DNA of 30,619 nucleotides, from IMG/VR virus record IMGVR_UViG_3300038954_000348, positions 1 to 30,619 of that record. One strand, 5' to 3'. Position 1 is the first letter of the stretch. Each line of letters starts with the position of its first letter. Source of the DNA: a virus. A program made the translations under genes and the position numbers. The notes under the pieces were generated by a model. The model searched no databases. It worked only from the letters and a program-made list of their open reading frames with translations, and had not been told where the DNA came from. Positions 8,684 through 15,694 of the stretch are shown here, piece after piece.

Positions 8684-9019
8684 TTAGGTGTGGGTGGTGG
8701 TCAGGTCGGTCGTCCAGTCCAGGTCGGTCGTCTCCCGGACGCGGTGCTTGAAGGCCTGCATCGTCTCGGTATCCTGTGCGCTCGGGCTCGAGGGCCCGCT
8801 GTACGGGTCGATCGGGTCCGCCCCGAAGGCGCTCCGCACTTCGTTGCGCAGACCGATAAGGTGCATCTCCTGGCGCCGCATGCGATCGCGATAGCCGCGG
8901 AGGCGCATGAGCAGGTGGCGCAGGTCGCCCTCGAGGATCGCGCGCCGGGTGGCACCGGTCGCGTAGAGCCGCACAAACAGGCGCTGCGTCGTCAGCTCGT
9001 CGGGCTCGGGCCCGGCGCT
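8684..9019 (-). CDS. tail assembly chaperone, frameshift-encoded T-like extension
   Basis: This reading frame has no good start of its own (the first candidate is a GTG at 8974). It stays open upstream through the GGGAAAA heptamer at 9019-9025. A -1 slip there fuses 111 residues (SAGPEPDELTTQRLFVRLYATG...) to the first 148 residues of the upstream chaperone, giving a product of about 259 aa. In lambda-like phages the G and GT proteins, made by the same kind of slip, bring the tape measure and tail tube protein together and are absent from the virion. The extension is positively charged in its middle (HLLMRLRGYRDRMRRQE) and ends 5 bp before the tape-measure start. Confidence 0.8.
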   Translation of the reverse strand, partial: SAGPEPDELTTQRLFVRLYATGATRRAILEGDLRHLLMRLRGYRDRMRRQEMHLIGLRNEVRSAFGADPIDPYSGPSSPSAQDTETMQAFKHRVRETTDLDWTTDLTTTHT

Positions 9020-9462
9020 TTTCCCGCTGTGTCGACGTCGCCTGCTTCGTCCTCGAGGCGTGGGATCATGCGCTCTACCATCGCGGCGAGCGGCAGCGCT
9101 TCGATGGCGTCCCAGTCGAGGAGGGACAGCACCGCCTCGTAGCTGAAGTCCTTCTCAAAGTGGAGCCCGCCAAGCCACACGATGCGTGCCACCATGGTCA
9201 TGATGCGCGCCGCGGTGAGGTTCAGCTCTCTCAGCTCCTCATCCGTCCACTCGCCATTTTCCTCTTCGGCCTGCGTCAGCGCGTGCAGGTCCGACACGTC
9301 GCGCAAGATCTGCCCGAGCTCGACGCCCTGGTCGGCCGCCCGCTCGAGGGCGAGGCCGCTGGGGCGCCACCCGATGCGGTAGCCGCTGAGCTCAAACTGA
9401 AGGGCGTCGTCCTCGCGCGGCGTGGGCGTGGTCGTCAGGTCGGCGTTCTGCAAGTCGTTCAT
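8992..9462 (-). CDS. tail assembly chaperone, G-like
   Basis: 156 aa and strongly acidic. It contains a helical core (ELRELNLTAARIMTMVARIVWLGGLHFEKDFSYEAVLSLLDW) like phage tail assembly chaperones. It sits between the tail tube and tape-measure genes, the conserved site of such chaperones. Near its end the in-frame sequence G GGA AAA is a canonical X XXY YYZ slippery heptamer that leads into the downstream frame. Unshifted ribosomes end eight codons later at TGA (8992-8994). No sequence-level family call was possible, but position, size and slippery site agree. Confidence 0.85.
   Translation of the reverse strand: MNDLQNADLTTTPTPREDDALQFELSGYRIGWRPSGLALERAADQGVELGQILRDVSDLHALTQAEEENGEWTDEELRELNLTAARIMTMVARIVWLGGLHFEKDFSYEAVLSLLDWDAIEALPLAAMVERMIPRLEDEAGDVDTAGKAPGPSPTS
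9019..9025 (-). other. programmed -1 ribosomal frameshift site (GGGAAAA)
   Basis: On the minus strand GCG GGA AAA GCG contains GGGAAAA read as G GGA AAA in the frame of the upstream chaperone. The lambda G-T site is GGGAAAG. The -1 frame is open from here to 8684. GC-rich sequence downstream (GCGCCGGGCCCGAGCCC) could form the usual stimulatory structure. Confidence 0.8.
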
Positions 9463-9507
9463 GCAACGTGTGAGGTCGGGTAAAGAAGAAGAACTAACGC
9501 GTTGCGG

Positions 9508-10389
9508 CTACGGAATCGTCGATTGCGTGAGGGGCCCATCCCCGTCGATCGTCGCGTCGAGGGTGGCCTCCTCGCCGTCCGCTGCCGAGATCGAGACCGA
9601 CGTGAAGAAGCCGCTGCCGGTAAACGTCGTCGATCCACTCACAGCCGAGCCACCGTCCTGGTACTCGAGCGCGACGTTGGCAAGCGTTTCGTTGAAGAAC
9701 GCGTCGATGATCATCGACACGCTGGAGTCGAAGCTGGTGCCGCCCTGCGTCACTTGGCCGTCCGAGGCCATCGACACGCTGATCGTCACGTCCTCGGCTT
9801 GCGCGGACGCGCTGATCTCGACGTCGCCGATCGCGACGTCGCTCTCGAACGTGTGGCCCGCGATCGTAAAGCGCGCGGGGATCACCGTGCCGCTGTCCTT
9901 GCGGGCAAAGATTTCCTTGTACTCCTCGCCGACGTCGTCCGGCGAGGCGGCCGGGTCCAGGTACGAGCCCTCGATGTCGATCGTCATCGATCGCTCGGCT
10001 GGGCGGATGTAGCGCCACAGCTGCTGATCGAGGCCACCCGTCTGCGCCACAGCCGCATCGAGCGTCATGTCGATCGAGTCGAGGCGTTGGATTTCATGGT
10101 ACTCGGGCTGGTTGCCGTCGCCGCTGCCGTTGTCAAACTCCAGTGCGAGGGTCGCATTGCTGTTTGCAATGAAGTCGTTGCCGCTGTCGTCGAGCAGCAG
10201 GCCGGAGTGGTCGACGCTCCACTCCTGGCGGCCAGATAAGTTGTTCACCCAGCCGAAGTTGTTCTTCGTGACGATCTCGCGGAGCTCCTGCGACAGATTG
10301 AGCACGGCGTCGGACTGCGCGCCGACGATCGTGGAGCTGATGAGCGTGAGCAGCTTGATGCCCGGAATGGGCTGAGTCGGAGCGGCCAT
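9508..10389 (-). CDS. major tail tube protein
   Basis: 293 aa, acidic and beta-rich. Features typical of siphophage tube proteins include an early strand-helix region (WVNNLSGRQEWSVDHSGLL) and a repeated strand pattern. The C-terminal segment (VSISAADGEEATLDATIDGDGPL) resembles the strand ending of tail tube proteins. It lies between the tail terminator gene and the tail chaperone genes. Many copies form the hollow tube around the tape measure. The name rests on gene order plus fold-like pattern. Confidence 0.85.
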   Translation of the reverse strand: MAAPTQPIPGIKLLTLISSTIVGAQSDAVLNLSQELREIVTKNNFGWVNNLSGRQEWSVDHSGLLLDDSGNDFIANSNATLALEFDNGSGDGNQPEYHEIQRLDSIDMTLDAAVAQTGGLDQQLWRYIRPAERSMTIDIEGSYLDPAASPDDVGEEYKEIFARKDSGTVIPARFTIAGHTFESDVAIGDVEISASAQAEDVTISVSMASDGQVTQGGTSFDSSVSMIIDAFFNETLANVALEYQDGGSAVSGSTTFTGSGFFTSVSISAADGEEATLDATIDGDGPLTQSTIP

Positions 10390-10407
10390 GGTGGGTACCT
10401 TGCGAGG

Positions 10408-10839
10408 TCAGTTCGAGAAGCGAAAGGTGTAGCGTAAGTTCAGGTCGTAGGCTTGCAGCTCGCCGACGGGGTACGGCCCAACAGGCTGCACATTCGGCGT
10501 GAGGATCGTCGCATCGCGGTAGCCATTCACCGCCAGCGCGGCGCCGGTGAGGCTGTCGTGCACCGCCTCGGCAAGCGTGTCGGCCTGGTCAGCGTTTGCC
10601 TGACCGGGCGGAAAGCGCGTGTGCACCCGAAGTGCAATTCGCACGTCGAAGCGCTCCCTTCCGCCGATGAAGTTGGCTCCGGTATTCCGGGGCCGCTCGA
10701 TCACGACGTATGGCGCCGGCTCGTCCGTGGGTACCGCACCTGCGACGTACACGCTCTCCGAGAGGCCCAGGCCCTGCCCGTCGGTGCCGGCCAGGCGCTC
10801 ATACAGTGCATGCCGCAATGGCTGAAGCGGGAAGGACAC
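10408..10839 (-). CDS. tail terminator/completion protein (DUF3168/gpU-like)
   Basis: 143 aa. It shows the pattern of the DUF3168 family: N-terminal helix (PLQPLRHALYERLAG), the segment PAPYVVIERPRNTG, then DVRIALRVHTRF with a helix (ADTLAEAVHDSL), and a closing YDLNLRYTFRF. Such proteins cap the end of the tail tube and join it to the head. It sits directly upstream of the tail tube gene and two bases after the preceding completion protein gene. Confidence 0.85.
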   Translation of the reverse strand: MSFPLQPLRHALYERLAGTDGQGLGLSESVYVAGAVPTDEPAPYVVIERPRNTGANFIGGRERFDVRIALRVHTRFPPGQANADQADTLAEAVHDSLTGAALAVNGYRDATILTPNVQPVGPYPVGELQAYDLNLRYTFRFSN

Positions 10840-10841
10840 GG

Positions 10842-11249
10842 TCAGCGCGTTAGTCGGTCGATGCTGTCGATGAAGGCGTCGAGGGCGGCGTCGGTCATGT
10901 AGTAGGTGGCCGGTACGCCGGGATGGAGCACAGCCTTCGCGAACACCGTCTCGCCGTCCACGGTGAAGCGCAGCGCTTGCGCGCGCTTCGGCTCAATGAT
11001 GTAGGGCCCTTCGGTGCCAAAATTCTGGTACACGGCGTAGTCGAGCGTATTGAACACCTTCGACCACCCCTCGCCGGTGCGGACGCTGATGTCGCGCAGG
11101 AGGTCGCCCTCGTCGACCGGCACTCGCTCCCGGGCGCGGCCCTTTGCGTCCTCGGCCGTCCGCTCGAGCTCGTCGTCCACGCGCTCCTCGAAGGTGTCGA
11201 AGCGCTCGATGGTGTCCGTTGCGACCTGGTCGGCGTTCGTCGAAAGCAT
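10842..11249 (-). CDS. neck/tail completion protein (HK97 gp10-like)
   Basis: 135 aa from ATG at 11249 (TGATG overlap with the preceding gene; a GTG one codon earlier is possible). The N-terminal long charged helix (TIERFDTFEERVDDELERTAEDAKGRARERVP) followed by VDEGDLLRDI and YAVYQNFGTEG matches the HK97 gp10/minor capsid family, which has a helix and a conserved VD.G.LR..i and Y..y.efGT pattern. This protein forms part of the head-tail joining neck. The order connector, closure, gp10-like, terminator, tube is standard. Confidence 0.88.
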   Translation of the reverse strand: MLSTNADQVATDTIERFDTFEERVDDELERTAEDAKGRARERVPVDEGDLLRDISVRTGEGWSKVFNTLDYAVYQNFGTEGPYIIEPKRAQALRFTVDGETVFAKAVLHPGVPATYYMTDAALDAFIDSIDRLTR

Positions 11250-11566
11250 CACAAAGCGATCAAGACAGACGGGTCCATCGGCTGAACAGCACGCACCGAT
11301 CCACTCAACCTGCGACCGTCGTCGAAGTCCAGACTCGCGTCGTCCCCGGCCTGGGCCTTCGTGACGTCCGCGTCCGTAAAAAAAAGGACGTCGCCGCCGT
11401 CGTGGATCTCTTGCCGGCGCTGAAGGGTGCGCCCGCCTTCCTGCGCGTCGCCGCGCGCGGCGAGCACAGTCTCGGTCGAGGACTCCGCGTATCCGCTCGC
11501 GTCGCGTGCGCCCGCGCTTCGGGCTACCGTGAGCCTGGCGTTGGTGAACGAGTCGAAGTCCCCCAT
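11249..11566 (-). CDS. head closure/head-tail adaptor protein
   Basis: 105 aa from the ATG at 11566 (MGDFDSFTN). The open frame continues upstream to 11725, but that part crosses the recurrent motif and reads as low-complexity Arg/Ala sequence. Beta-rich pattern (TDADVTKAQAGDDASLDF) and position between the connector and the gp10-like gene fit a head-closure (stopper) protein. It starts 27 bp after a copy of the 20-bp motif. Overlaps the next gene by one base. Confidence 0.75.
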   Translation of the reverse strand: MGDFDSFTNARLTVARSAGARDASGYAESSTETVLAARGDAQEGGRTLQRRQEIHDGGDVLFFTDADVTKAQAGDDASLDFDDGRRLSGSVRAVQPMDPSVLIAL

Positions 11567-11593
11567 AGAAGCGTGCGGCTGTGTCAGGCAGGC

Positions 11594-11613
11594 TTTGCCG
11601 ACAACGGGGGGAG
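11594..11613 (-). promoter_or_regulatory. recurrent 20-bp late-region motif, copy 2
   Basis: The plus strand reads TTTGCCGACAACGGGGGGAG, 17 of 20 bases as in copy 3. It is in the 65-bp gap before the head-closure gene, 27 bp ahead of its ATG, with the same orientation as the other copies. Confidence 0.55.
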
Positions 11614-11631
11614 AGACGGGCAGTGACGACC

Positions 11632-11787
11632 TCAGCTGAGCTGGAACGGCCAGACGTACGCGCTGTCGAGCTCGCCCTCGTCGGCCAGCGCCGGCGGCCG
11701 TATGACCTCGAGCTCGATCGTCCACCCGGTGGGCGGGTGACCCTGCCTGTGGAGGTGACGGATGTAGAAGAGCGTGTCGCGGGTCAC
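11632..11787 (-). CDS. small head-tail region protein
   Basis: 51 aa beginning at a GTG that overlaps the connector stop (GTGA), a coupled arrangement. The sequence is well folded in composition (TRDTLFYIRHLHRQGHPPTGWTIELEVIRP...YVWPFQLS) with no low-complexity tail. It fills the space between connector and head-closure genes exactly. It may be a small accessory neck protein. No family was recognised. Confidence 0.6.
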   Translation of the reverse strand: MTRDTLFYIRHLHRQGHPPTGWTIELEVIRPPALADEGELDSAYVWPFQLS

Positions 11788-12224
11788 ATCAACGCGCCGC
11801 CCAGCGGCGTCCGGTCGTCATACGGTCGGAGCGGCGCCCATACGCGGTGTGGTAGATGCTGCGCGCCTTTCCTGTACGATACGGAGCGCGCGCCCTGGGA
11901 CTTGCTGTCGATGTGACCTTCCGGCGATTCGATCCAGTGCTCGACGATGCGGGCAATGGTTTCGCGGAGGGCATCCAGGAGAACGTCGTCCATATTGGAC
12001 GGGTCCGGCGTCCCGTCGTCGGTCTCTGCCCACCCATCCAGCTGCACAACCCCGTGCTGGTCGAGCGCGCCAATGTCGGGCACGACGCGGGTGTTGCGGT
12101 CGCGGGCCTCGCGGTAGCGGTCGATAACGCGACGCTCGGCACGATCGACCAGCTGTTGCGTCACGTCTTCAACGCTGGACGTCACGTACCGGAACCAGTG
12201 CTTGGAAGTCAGGATGTCAGGCAC
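11784..12224 (-). CDS. head-tail connector (gp6-like adaptor)
   Basis: 146 aa from a GTG start. The N-terminal part (DVTQQLVDRAERRVIDRYREARDR) is helical. The C-terminal SVSYRKGAQHLPHRVWAPLRPYDDR resembles the end of head-tail connectors of the gp6/gp15 type, where a helix bundle is followed by a loop and ...Y....LP......L.pY... It would bind below the portal. It is followed by the 51-aa gene in a GTGA overlap. In most siphophages this gene directly follows the coat gene. Here about 6 kb of accessory genes separate the two. Confidence 0.8.
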   Translation of the reverse strand: MPDILTSKHWFRYVTSSVEDVTQQLVDRAERRVIDRYREARDRNTRVVPDIGALDQHGVVQLDGWAETDDGTPDPSNMDDVLLDALRETIARIVEHWIESPEGHIDSKSQGARSVSYRKGAQHLPHRVWAPLRPYDDRTPLGGALM

Positions 12225-12239
12225 AGCTCGGCGATGTCA

Positions 12240-12614
12240 TTAGGCAAGAGTAGGTTGGTCGGCCTGGCTCCACAGGAAGTGCCCCGCGAACCACCCGGCA
12301 AGGTGTACGACGAGATACACCCACCACGGAAGCTCGACGTGCCGGGTGCCCAGGTTGACGATGAACAAGGCCCACGTCAGCCAGAGCAGAAGCGGCCACG
12401 CAGACGCAATCTCTACCGGGTGGCCGCCAAACCAATGGCCCGCGAGCACGCTCCAGATGAACGGAATGATCCACCACTGGCGGCTCCAGATGTGCATGAT
12501 TGCAGAGAGGGTGTCGGCGGATACGCTGTTGGTCGCGGGGAGCACGTCGTAGACCGCGAGGCCCAGGGTCACGACGACGATGAGTACGATACTCGTCATC
12601 TCGTAGTCGGTCAT
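12240..12614 (-). CDS. multi-TM membrane protein
   Basis: 124 aa with about four hydrophobic segments (8-24, 47-60, 71-90, 98-115), rich in Trp (WWIIPFIWSVLAGHW; LLWLTWALFIV). Start overlaps the stop of the next membrane gene (ATGA), so the two are coupled. No catalytic motif. It could be a holin or an exclusion protein placed within the structural operon. The family was not recognised. Confidence 0.75.
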   Translation of the reverse strand: MTDYEMTSIVLIVVVTLGLAVYDVLPATNSVSADTLSAIMHIWSRQWWIIPFIWSVLAGHWFGGHPVEIASAWPLLLWLTWALFIVNLGTRHVELPWWVYLVVHLAGWFAGHFLWSQADQPTLA

Positions 12615-12871
12615 TGGTCTTTGGGGTTCACTGTGGGCATCTGGGCCTGCTCCGCGAACGCCTGAAACGCCTTGGGCGCAAACGCGCCGAGCATGAAGGC
12701 GAGCACGAGGTAGAACCCCACGGTTCCGGTGTCTGCGTTGACCGTATCATTCACGATCCCGTGCATCAGGATTGCCGCTAGTACGGTCGCGACAACGAGC
12801 GCAAACATGCTCATCAGCCGCATGGACGACGGCTTGCCTGCGTGGTCCGTGAAGAAGCCGGGGGTCATCAT
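12611..12871 (-). CDS. two-TM holin-like membrane protein
   Basis: 86 aa. Two membrane segments, about 17-40 (MRLMSMFALVVATVLAAILMHGIV) and 50-72 (VGFYLVLAFMLGAFAPKAFQAF), and a short polar tail. Size and topology match class II holins, and the N-terminal pattern resembles small phage membrane proteins next to lysis genes. It is coupled by a 4-bp overlap to the downstream multi-TM gene. It lies far from the M15 peptidase cassette, which already has its own membrane proteins. Confidence 0.75.
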   Translation of the reverse strand: MMTPGFFTDHAGKPSSMRLMSMFALVVATVLAAILMHGIVNDTVNADTGTVGFYLVLAFMLGAFAPKAFQAFAEQAQMPTVNPKDQ

Positions 12872-12986
12872 CTTGGATAGTCTGTACCGCGTAGCGATCG
12901 AGGATGGCGTCCATCTGCCCTTGCGTGAGGTTCATCGTCAAACCGCGAGCCATCTGCTCAACGGGCGTATCGTACCTTTCAAGCAT
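12747..12986 (-). CDS. small uncertain ORF upstream of the holin-like gene
   Basis: 79 aa. The first 38 residues (to VQTIQDD; includes LTQGQMDAILDRYA) look like a real small protein. The rest overlaps the holin-like gene in another frame and has the Arg/Ala bias of a shadow. The true product may be shorter or this may be a leader peptide that couples translation of the holin-like gene, whose ATG lies inside it. Confidence 0.35.
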   Translation of the reverse strand: MLERYDTPVEQMARGLTMNLTQGQMDAILDRYAVQTIQDDDPRLLHGPRRQAVVHAADEHVCARCRDRTSGNPDARDRE

Positions 12987-13044
12987 GGGCTGTCCGCTGG
13001 GAAACCAACGCGACCGTGGCGAGAGTGACTCAGACGGTTTATGG

Positions 13045-13353
13045 TCAGTTGTCCTTCACAATAAATCGTAGATCTGTGCGCTCTCGGAATCCCTGCGGCC
13101 CTTCACCGTACAGCTCAAGTGTCATCTCGCCGGCGGTGTCAAGCGGCACCATCACGTACCGCTTGTCGCCATCGCGGCTGAAGTCGCCTTTGGACCTCAC
13201 CACGGTTCCACCATCCGAATTCGTCATCGTAAGCTCAATGGCTTGTAGCTCCGCACTTATTGGGTTGCCGTTCGTGTCGCGGGGCACAAACTCCACGCGC
13301 TTGTCCTCGCCTTTCTCCGGCGGCTTGTCCGCGATATTTATCTCAAAGGGCAT
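13045..13353 (-). CDS. small beta-rich hypothetical protein
   Basis: 102 aa, soluble, with an alternating strand pattern like a single Ig-like/BppU-type domain (VEFVPRDTNGNPISAELQAIELTMTNSDGG...YVMVPLDTAGEMTLELYG). A proline-rich N-terminus resembles baseplate-associated phage proteins. Start overlaps the upstream fibre-like gene (TAATG). Probably a structural accessory of the neighbouring fibre set. Confidence 0.7.
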   Translation of the reverse strand: MPFEINIADKPPEKGEDKRVEFVPRDTNGNPISAELQAIELTMTNSDGGTVVRSKGDFSRDGDKRYVMVPLDTAGEMTLELYGEGPQGFRERTDLRFIVKDN

Positions 13354-13880
13354 TATTGGGTATCGGCTGGTTCGGTGATTGTGGCGCTGTTAGAGGGCAA
13401 GTTGATGGTTTGCCCGTCGGAGATATTCGTGTTGTCGAGCAAGATGTGGATTTCGTCCCAGACGCTCGGCCACGCGTCCCCGACGCCAGGCTCATTGTCG
13501 GTCCCCGCGGTGTGCGGCTTTGTAGCCTCAAAAGTACGCCCGACGTTGGACACTTTATCGCCGACTTGTTGGCTGGACCCGCTCGACCAAGTGCTTACAT
13601 TTTGATCCTGACCGACGTTGAGCCCGTCAATCTCTTCGCCGCTTGCACCGCTGTCGTAAAAGCGTGCGGTGGCGGCGTCGGTGCCCCCGCCCGCGTTGGC
13701 ATTGCCATTTAGGCTGATGTCGGAGGACGGATTCACTGCCCCAGACGACGGACTGCCCCACGAGATGCCCGATCCCGTCGCGATCACGGTCGAGCTCCCG
13801 TCTTTCAGTTCCAGACTGTCGAGGTTCGCGACCAAATTTTCGACCTGGCTGTTGCGGAGTGCTGTGGATTTGGTTGGCAT
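13353..13880 (-). CDS. fibre-like hypothetical protein
   Basis: 175 aa, Ser/Gly/Asn/Asp-rich, without TM. An N-terminal helix (STALRNSQVENLVANLDSLEL) precedes a strand-rich body with ARFYDSGASG and a segment KPHTAGTDNEPGVG resembling carbohydrate-binding insertions in phage fibres (V...T.. AG..N.P). Nine bases after the repeat protein gene. Probably a short fibre or fibre tip. Confidence 0.65.
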   Translation of the reverse strand: MPTKSTALRNSQVENLVANLDSLELKDGSSTVIATGSGISWGSPSSGAVNPSSDISLNGNANAGGGTDAATARFYDSGASGEEIDGLNVGQDQNVSTWSSGSSQQVGDKVSNVGRTFEATKPHTAGTDNEPGVGDAWPSVWDEIHILLDNTNISDGQTINLPSNSATITEPADTQ

Positions 13881-13888
13881 GAGTTCGA

Positions 13889-14371
13889 TTAGTCTGTGAG
13901 TTTCGCGTCGAAAACCAGCGCGTCGGTGAGGCGGGCGTCGAGGACCGCAAGGCGGGACGGCTCGGACTCAACGAGCACCAGCCGCTCCCCGCGGTCGGTG
14001 AGGCTCAGGGTGCCCTGGTTTTTCGTAGCGCCCGCGAGGGACACCGACTCTTGGCTGTTCGTGATGGAAAGCGTGCCGGTGATGGCGTTGACAGTGACCT
14101 GCCCCTCCAGCGACAAGATCTCTCCGGCATCGGTCAGTGCAAGGGTGCCCGTCGTGATCGTGGAGCCGTCCGATGCCGAGATCGCTTCTGGGCCGTCGGT
14201 GAGGGCGAGGCTGCCGATGATGACCGTGCTTTGCATGTAGCCCGAAGACACGTATCCGCTCGCAACATACGGGTCAATGCCCACATACCCACCTGATACG
14301 TATCCGCTCGCAACATACGGGTCAATGCCCACATACCCACCTGATACGTATCCGCTCGCAACATACGCCAT
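13889..14371 (-). CDS. tandem-repeat fibre-like protein
   Basis: 160 aa with two repeat types. Residues 3-46 hold 2.75 copies of a 16-residue repeat (YVASGYVSGGYVGIDP). Residues about 50-140 hold four copies of a strand pair pattern (GTLALTDAGEILSLEG and relatives, with GSLALTDGPEAIS, GTLSITNSQESVSLAG, GTLSLTDRGERLVLVE). The C-terminus has two short related LTD-ended units (LDARLTD, FDAKLTD). Regular beta repeats suggest a fibrous shaft or adhesin-like structure. Tyr/Gly/Ser repeats at the N-terminus resemble virion attachment or adhesive segments. Confidence 0.7.
   Translation of the reverse strand: MAYVASGYVSGGYVGIDPYVASGYVSGGYVGIDPYVASGYVSSGYMQSTVIIGSLALTDGPEAISASDGSTITTGTLALTDAGEILSLEGQVTVNAITGTLSITNSQESVSLAGATKNQGTLSLTDRGERLVLVESEPSRLAVLDARLTDALVFDAKLTD
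14234..14365 (-). repeat. 48-bp tandem repeat, 2.75 copies
   Basis: Two full 48-bp units (14318-14365, 14270-14317) are almost identical at DNA level, and a third partial unit covers 14234-14269. They encode the 16-residue repeats of the fibre-like protein. Near identity of the units implies recent expansion by slippage or recombination. Confidence 0.9.
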
Positions 14372-14375
14372 TACG

Positions 14376-14516
14376 ATGAAGCGCTTAGTTTTACGTCTTC
14401 GATATTATAAAGAGTGCATCAAATACTGGTGCGGACTCTCAGAGCATCGGTGCCAGTTCTGCAAAAAGAATGTCGCGCCGTATCATTCGGTGTGCCCGCA
14501 TTGTGGGACGTTTTAA
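14376..14516 (+). CDS. small zinc-ribbon protein on the opposite strand
   Basis: 46 aa (MKRLVLRLRYYKECIKYWCG...). It ends in a clear zinc ribbon C-x2-C-x10-C-x2-C (CQFCKKNVAPYHSVCPHC) followed at once by GTF and stop. It is basic and lower in GC than its neighbours, unlike the acidic phage proteins around it. It is the only plus-strand gene inside the leftward late region and exactly fills the gap between the repeat protein and the M14 gene, with stops overlapping tail to tail. It may be a recently acquired moron gene. No promoter was identified. Confidence 0.55.
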   Translation: MKRLVLRLRYYKECIKYWCGLSEHRCQFCKKNVAPYHSVCPHCGTF

Positions 14517-15694
14517 GGCGAGTAGGTGAAAGCCCCGGCCTGAAGCCGATCCTCCAGGGCTTTCATTAGGTCCTCTCCCCACTTTTGCCAGTCGCTTATG
14601 CCCATTACCCGATCCGCGCCGGTTTCGGGGGCAAGCTGGAGGCAAACGGACTTCCCGTAGTTGTCTCGGAGATACCTCCGGGTGTTCGTGGAGGTCGTGG
14701 AGGTCGTGATGGAAGCGTTCGGCTCATACCCTTGAAGGTCCGAAAGATAGTTCGCTTCTACGCCGCTATTTGACTCCGTGAAGAAATAGTGCTCGGCGTT
14801 GTTGTTTTGGGTGTGGAAGTCGAAGACAGCATCCAAAAAGTCGGCAGAAAAGTTGTTGGAGAAGCTGTCCTCGTGGATGTTGTACGGCAGAATGTCCGCA
14901 GTGCCCCAATCTCGGTTCATTGTTTGTGTCGGAGGGTCTTCGTGGGGCGTGCTTCGGAAGTACCCTGCCCACTGCCCACTCGCCGCCAGCGTCGGATAGA
15001 CGTAGAACTCAAAGTTCTGGCGGAGTGCCTGCGCCTTGGCGCTGGTGCCTAACAGGTAGTCAATAGCCGCTTCAAATGCCCAGGTCGCCATCGCTTCGTT
15101 TGCGTGTACCGTCGCGCCGAGGAACGCCGCGTTCTTATTCCCACTACCCTCAGTGATGATAAACCCACGGGCATCAATCTGCGGGATTGTCTGACTGTTG
15201 AGCGGGTCAGTGATCGACGGGAAACTGTCAAACACGCCACCCGTCCCGTCTGGCAGATCCTGAGTGTTGGGGTCAGCCATCCACTCGTCTACGCGCCGCT
15301 GCATCCTTGACACCGGAAAGATCGGGTAATGCGCGACATAGACTGTGTTTTGAGAAAACGGCGCGTTATTGCTCGCCGTGACGCTGTTTCCCGAGTAGGA
15401 TTCGTTGTCAAAGAGAAACCAGTCAGCTCCCTCGATCTGGTAAGACCACCAGATGTTGTGCAGATTCGGATCAATGCTTTGAAAGATGTTTGGTAGCGTC
15501 ACCTCAAATGTTGGCGCACGGCCCCGTAGCTCGTCCACACGAGTCGCGTACCACCAGGACTTGCTATCCCACGTCGTACTTGCCTCAATGGAGATGGGCG
15601 ACCCCGCCGACGAGTTGGCGGCATTGTAACGCAGGCTCTCCTCGTCCTGCGCGATGGATTTAGGGCTGGTCGCTTGGGGAGAACGTATGTTCAT
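14513..15694 (-). CDS. M14-family zinc carboxypeptidase in the fibre block
   Basis: 393 aa. The M14 core is visible: zinc ligands H197 and E200 (TVHANE), the substrate-binding NR pair (N260, R261 in TMNRDW), third ligand H294 (DFHTQ) and general base E357 (LAPETGAD). An N-terminal domain of about 120 residues precedes the catalytic part. The family removes C-terminal amino acids or, in some branches, cuts peptidoglycan stem peptides. There is no signal peptide. The start overlaps the preceding LamG-like gene (ATGA), so the enzyme is made with virion proteins. It may be virion-bound and act on host surface protein or peptidoglycan. All catalytic residues appear present. Confidence 0.85.
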   Translation of the reverse strand: MNIRSPQATSPKSIAQDEESLRYNAANSSAGSPISIEASTTWDSKSWWYATRVDELRGRAPTFEVTLPNIFQSIDPNLHNIWWSYQIEGADWFLFDNESYSGNSVTASNNAPFSQNTVYVAHYPIFPVSRMQRRVDEWMADPNTQDLPDGTGGVFDSFPSITDPLNSQTIPQIDARGFIITEGSGNKNAAFLGATVHANEAMATWAFEAAIDYLLGTSAKAQALRQNFEFYVYPTLAASGQWAGYFRSTPHEDPPTQTMNRDWGTADILPYNIHEDSFSNNFSADFLDAVFDFHTQNNNAEHYFFTESNSGVEANYLSDLQGYEPNASITTSTTSTNTRRYLRDNYGKSVCLQLAPETGADRVMGISDWQKWGEDLMKALEDRLQAGAFTYSP

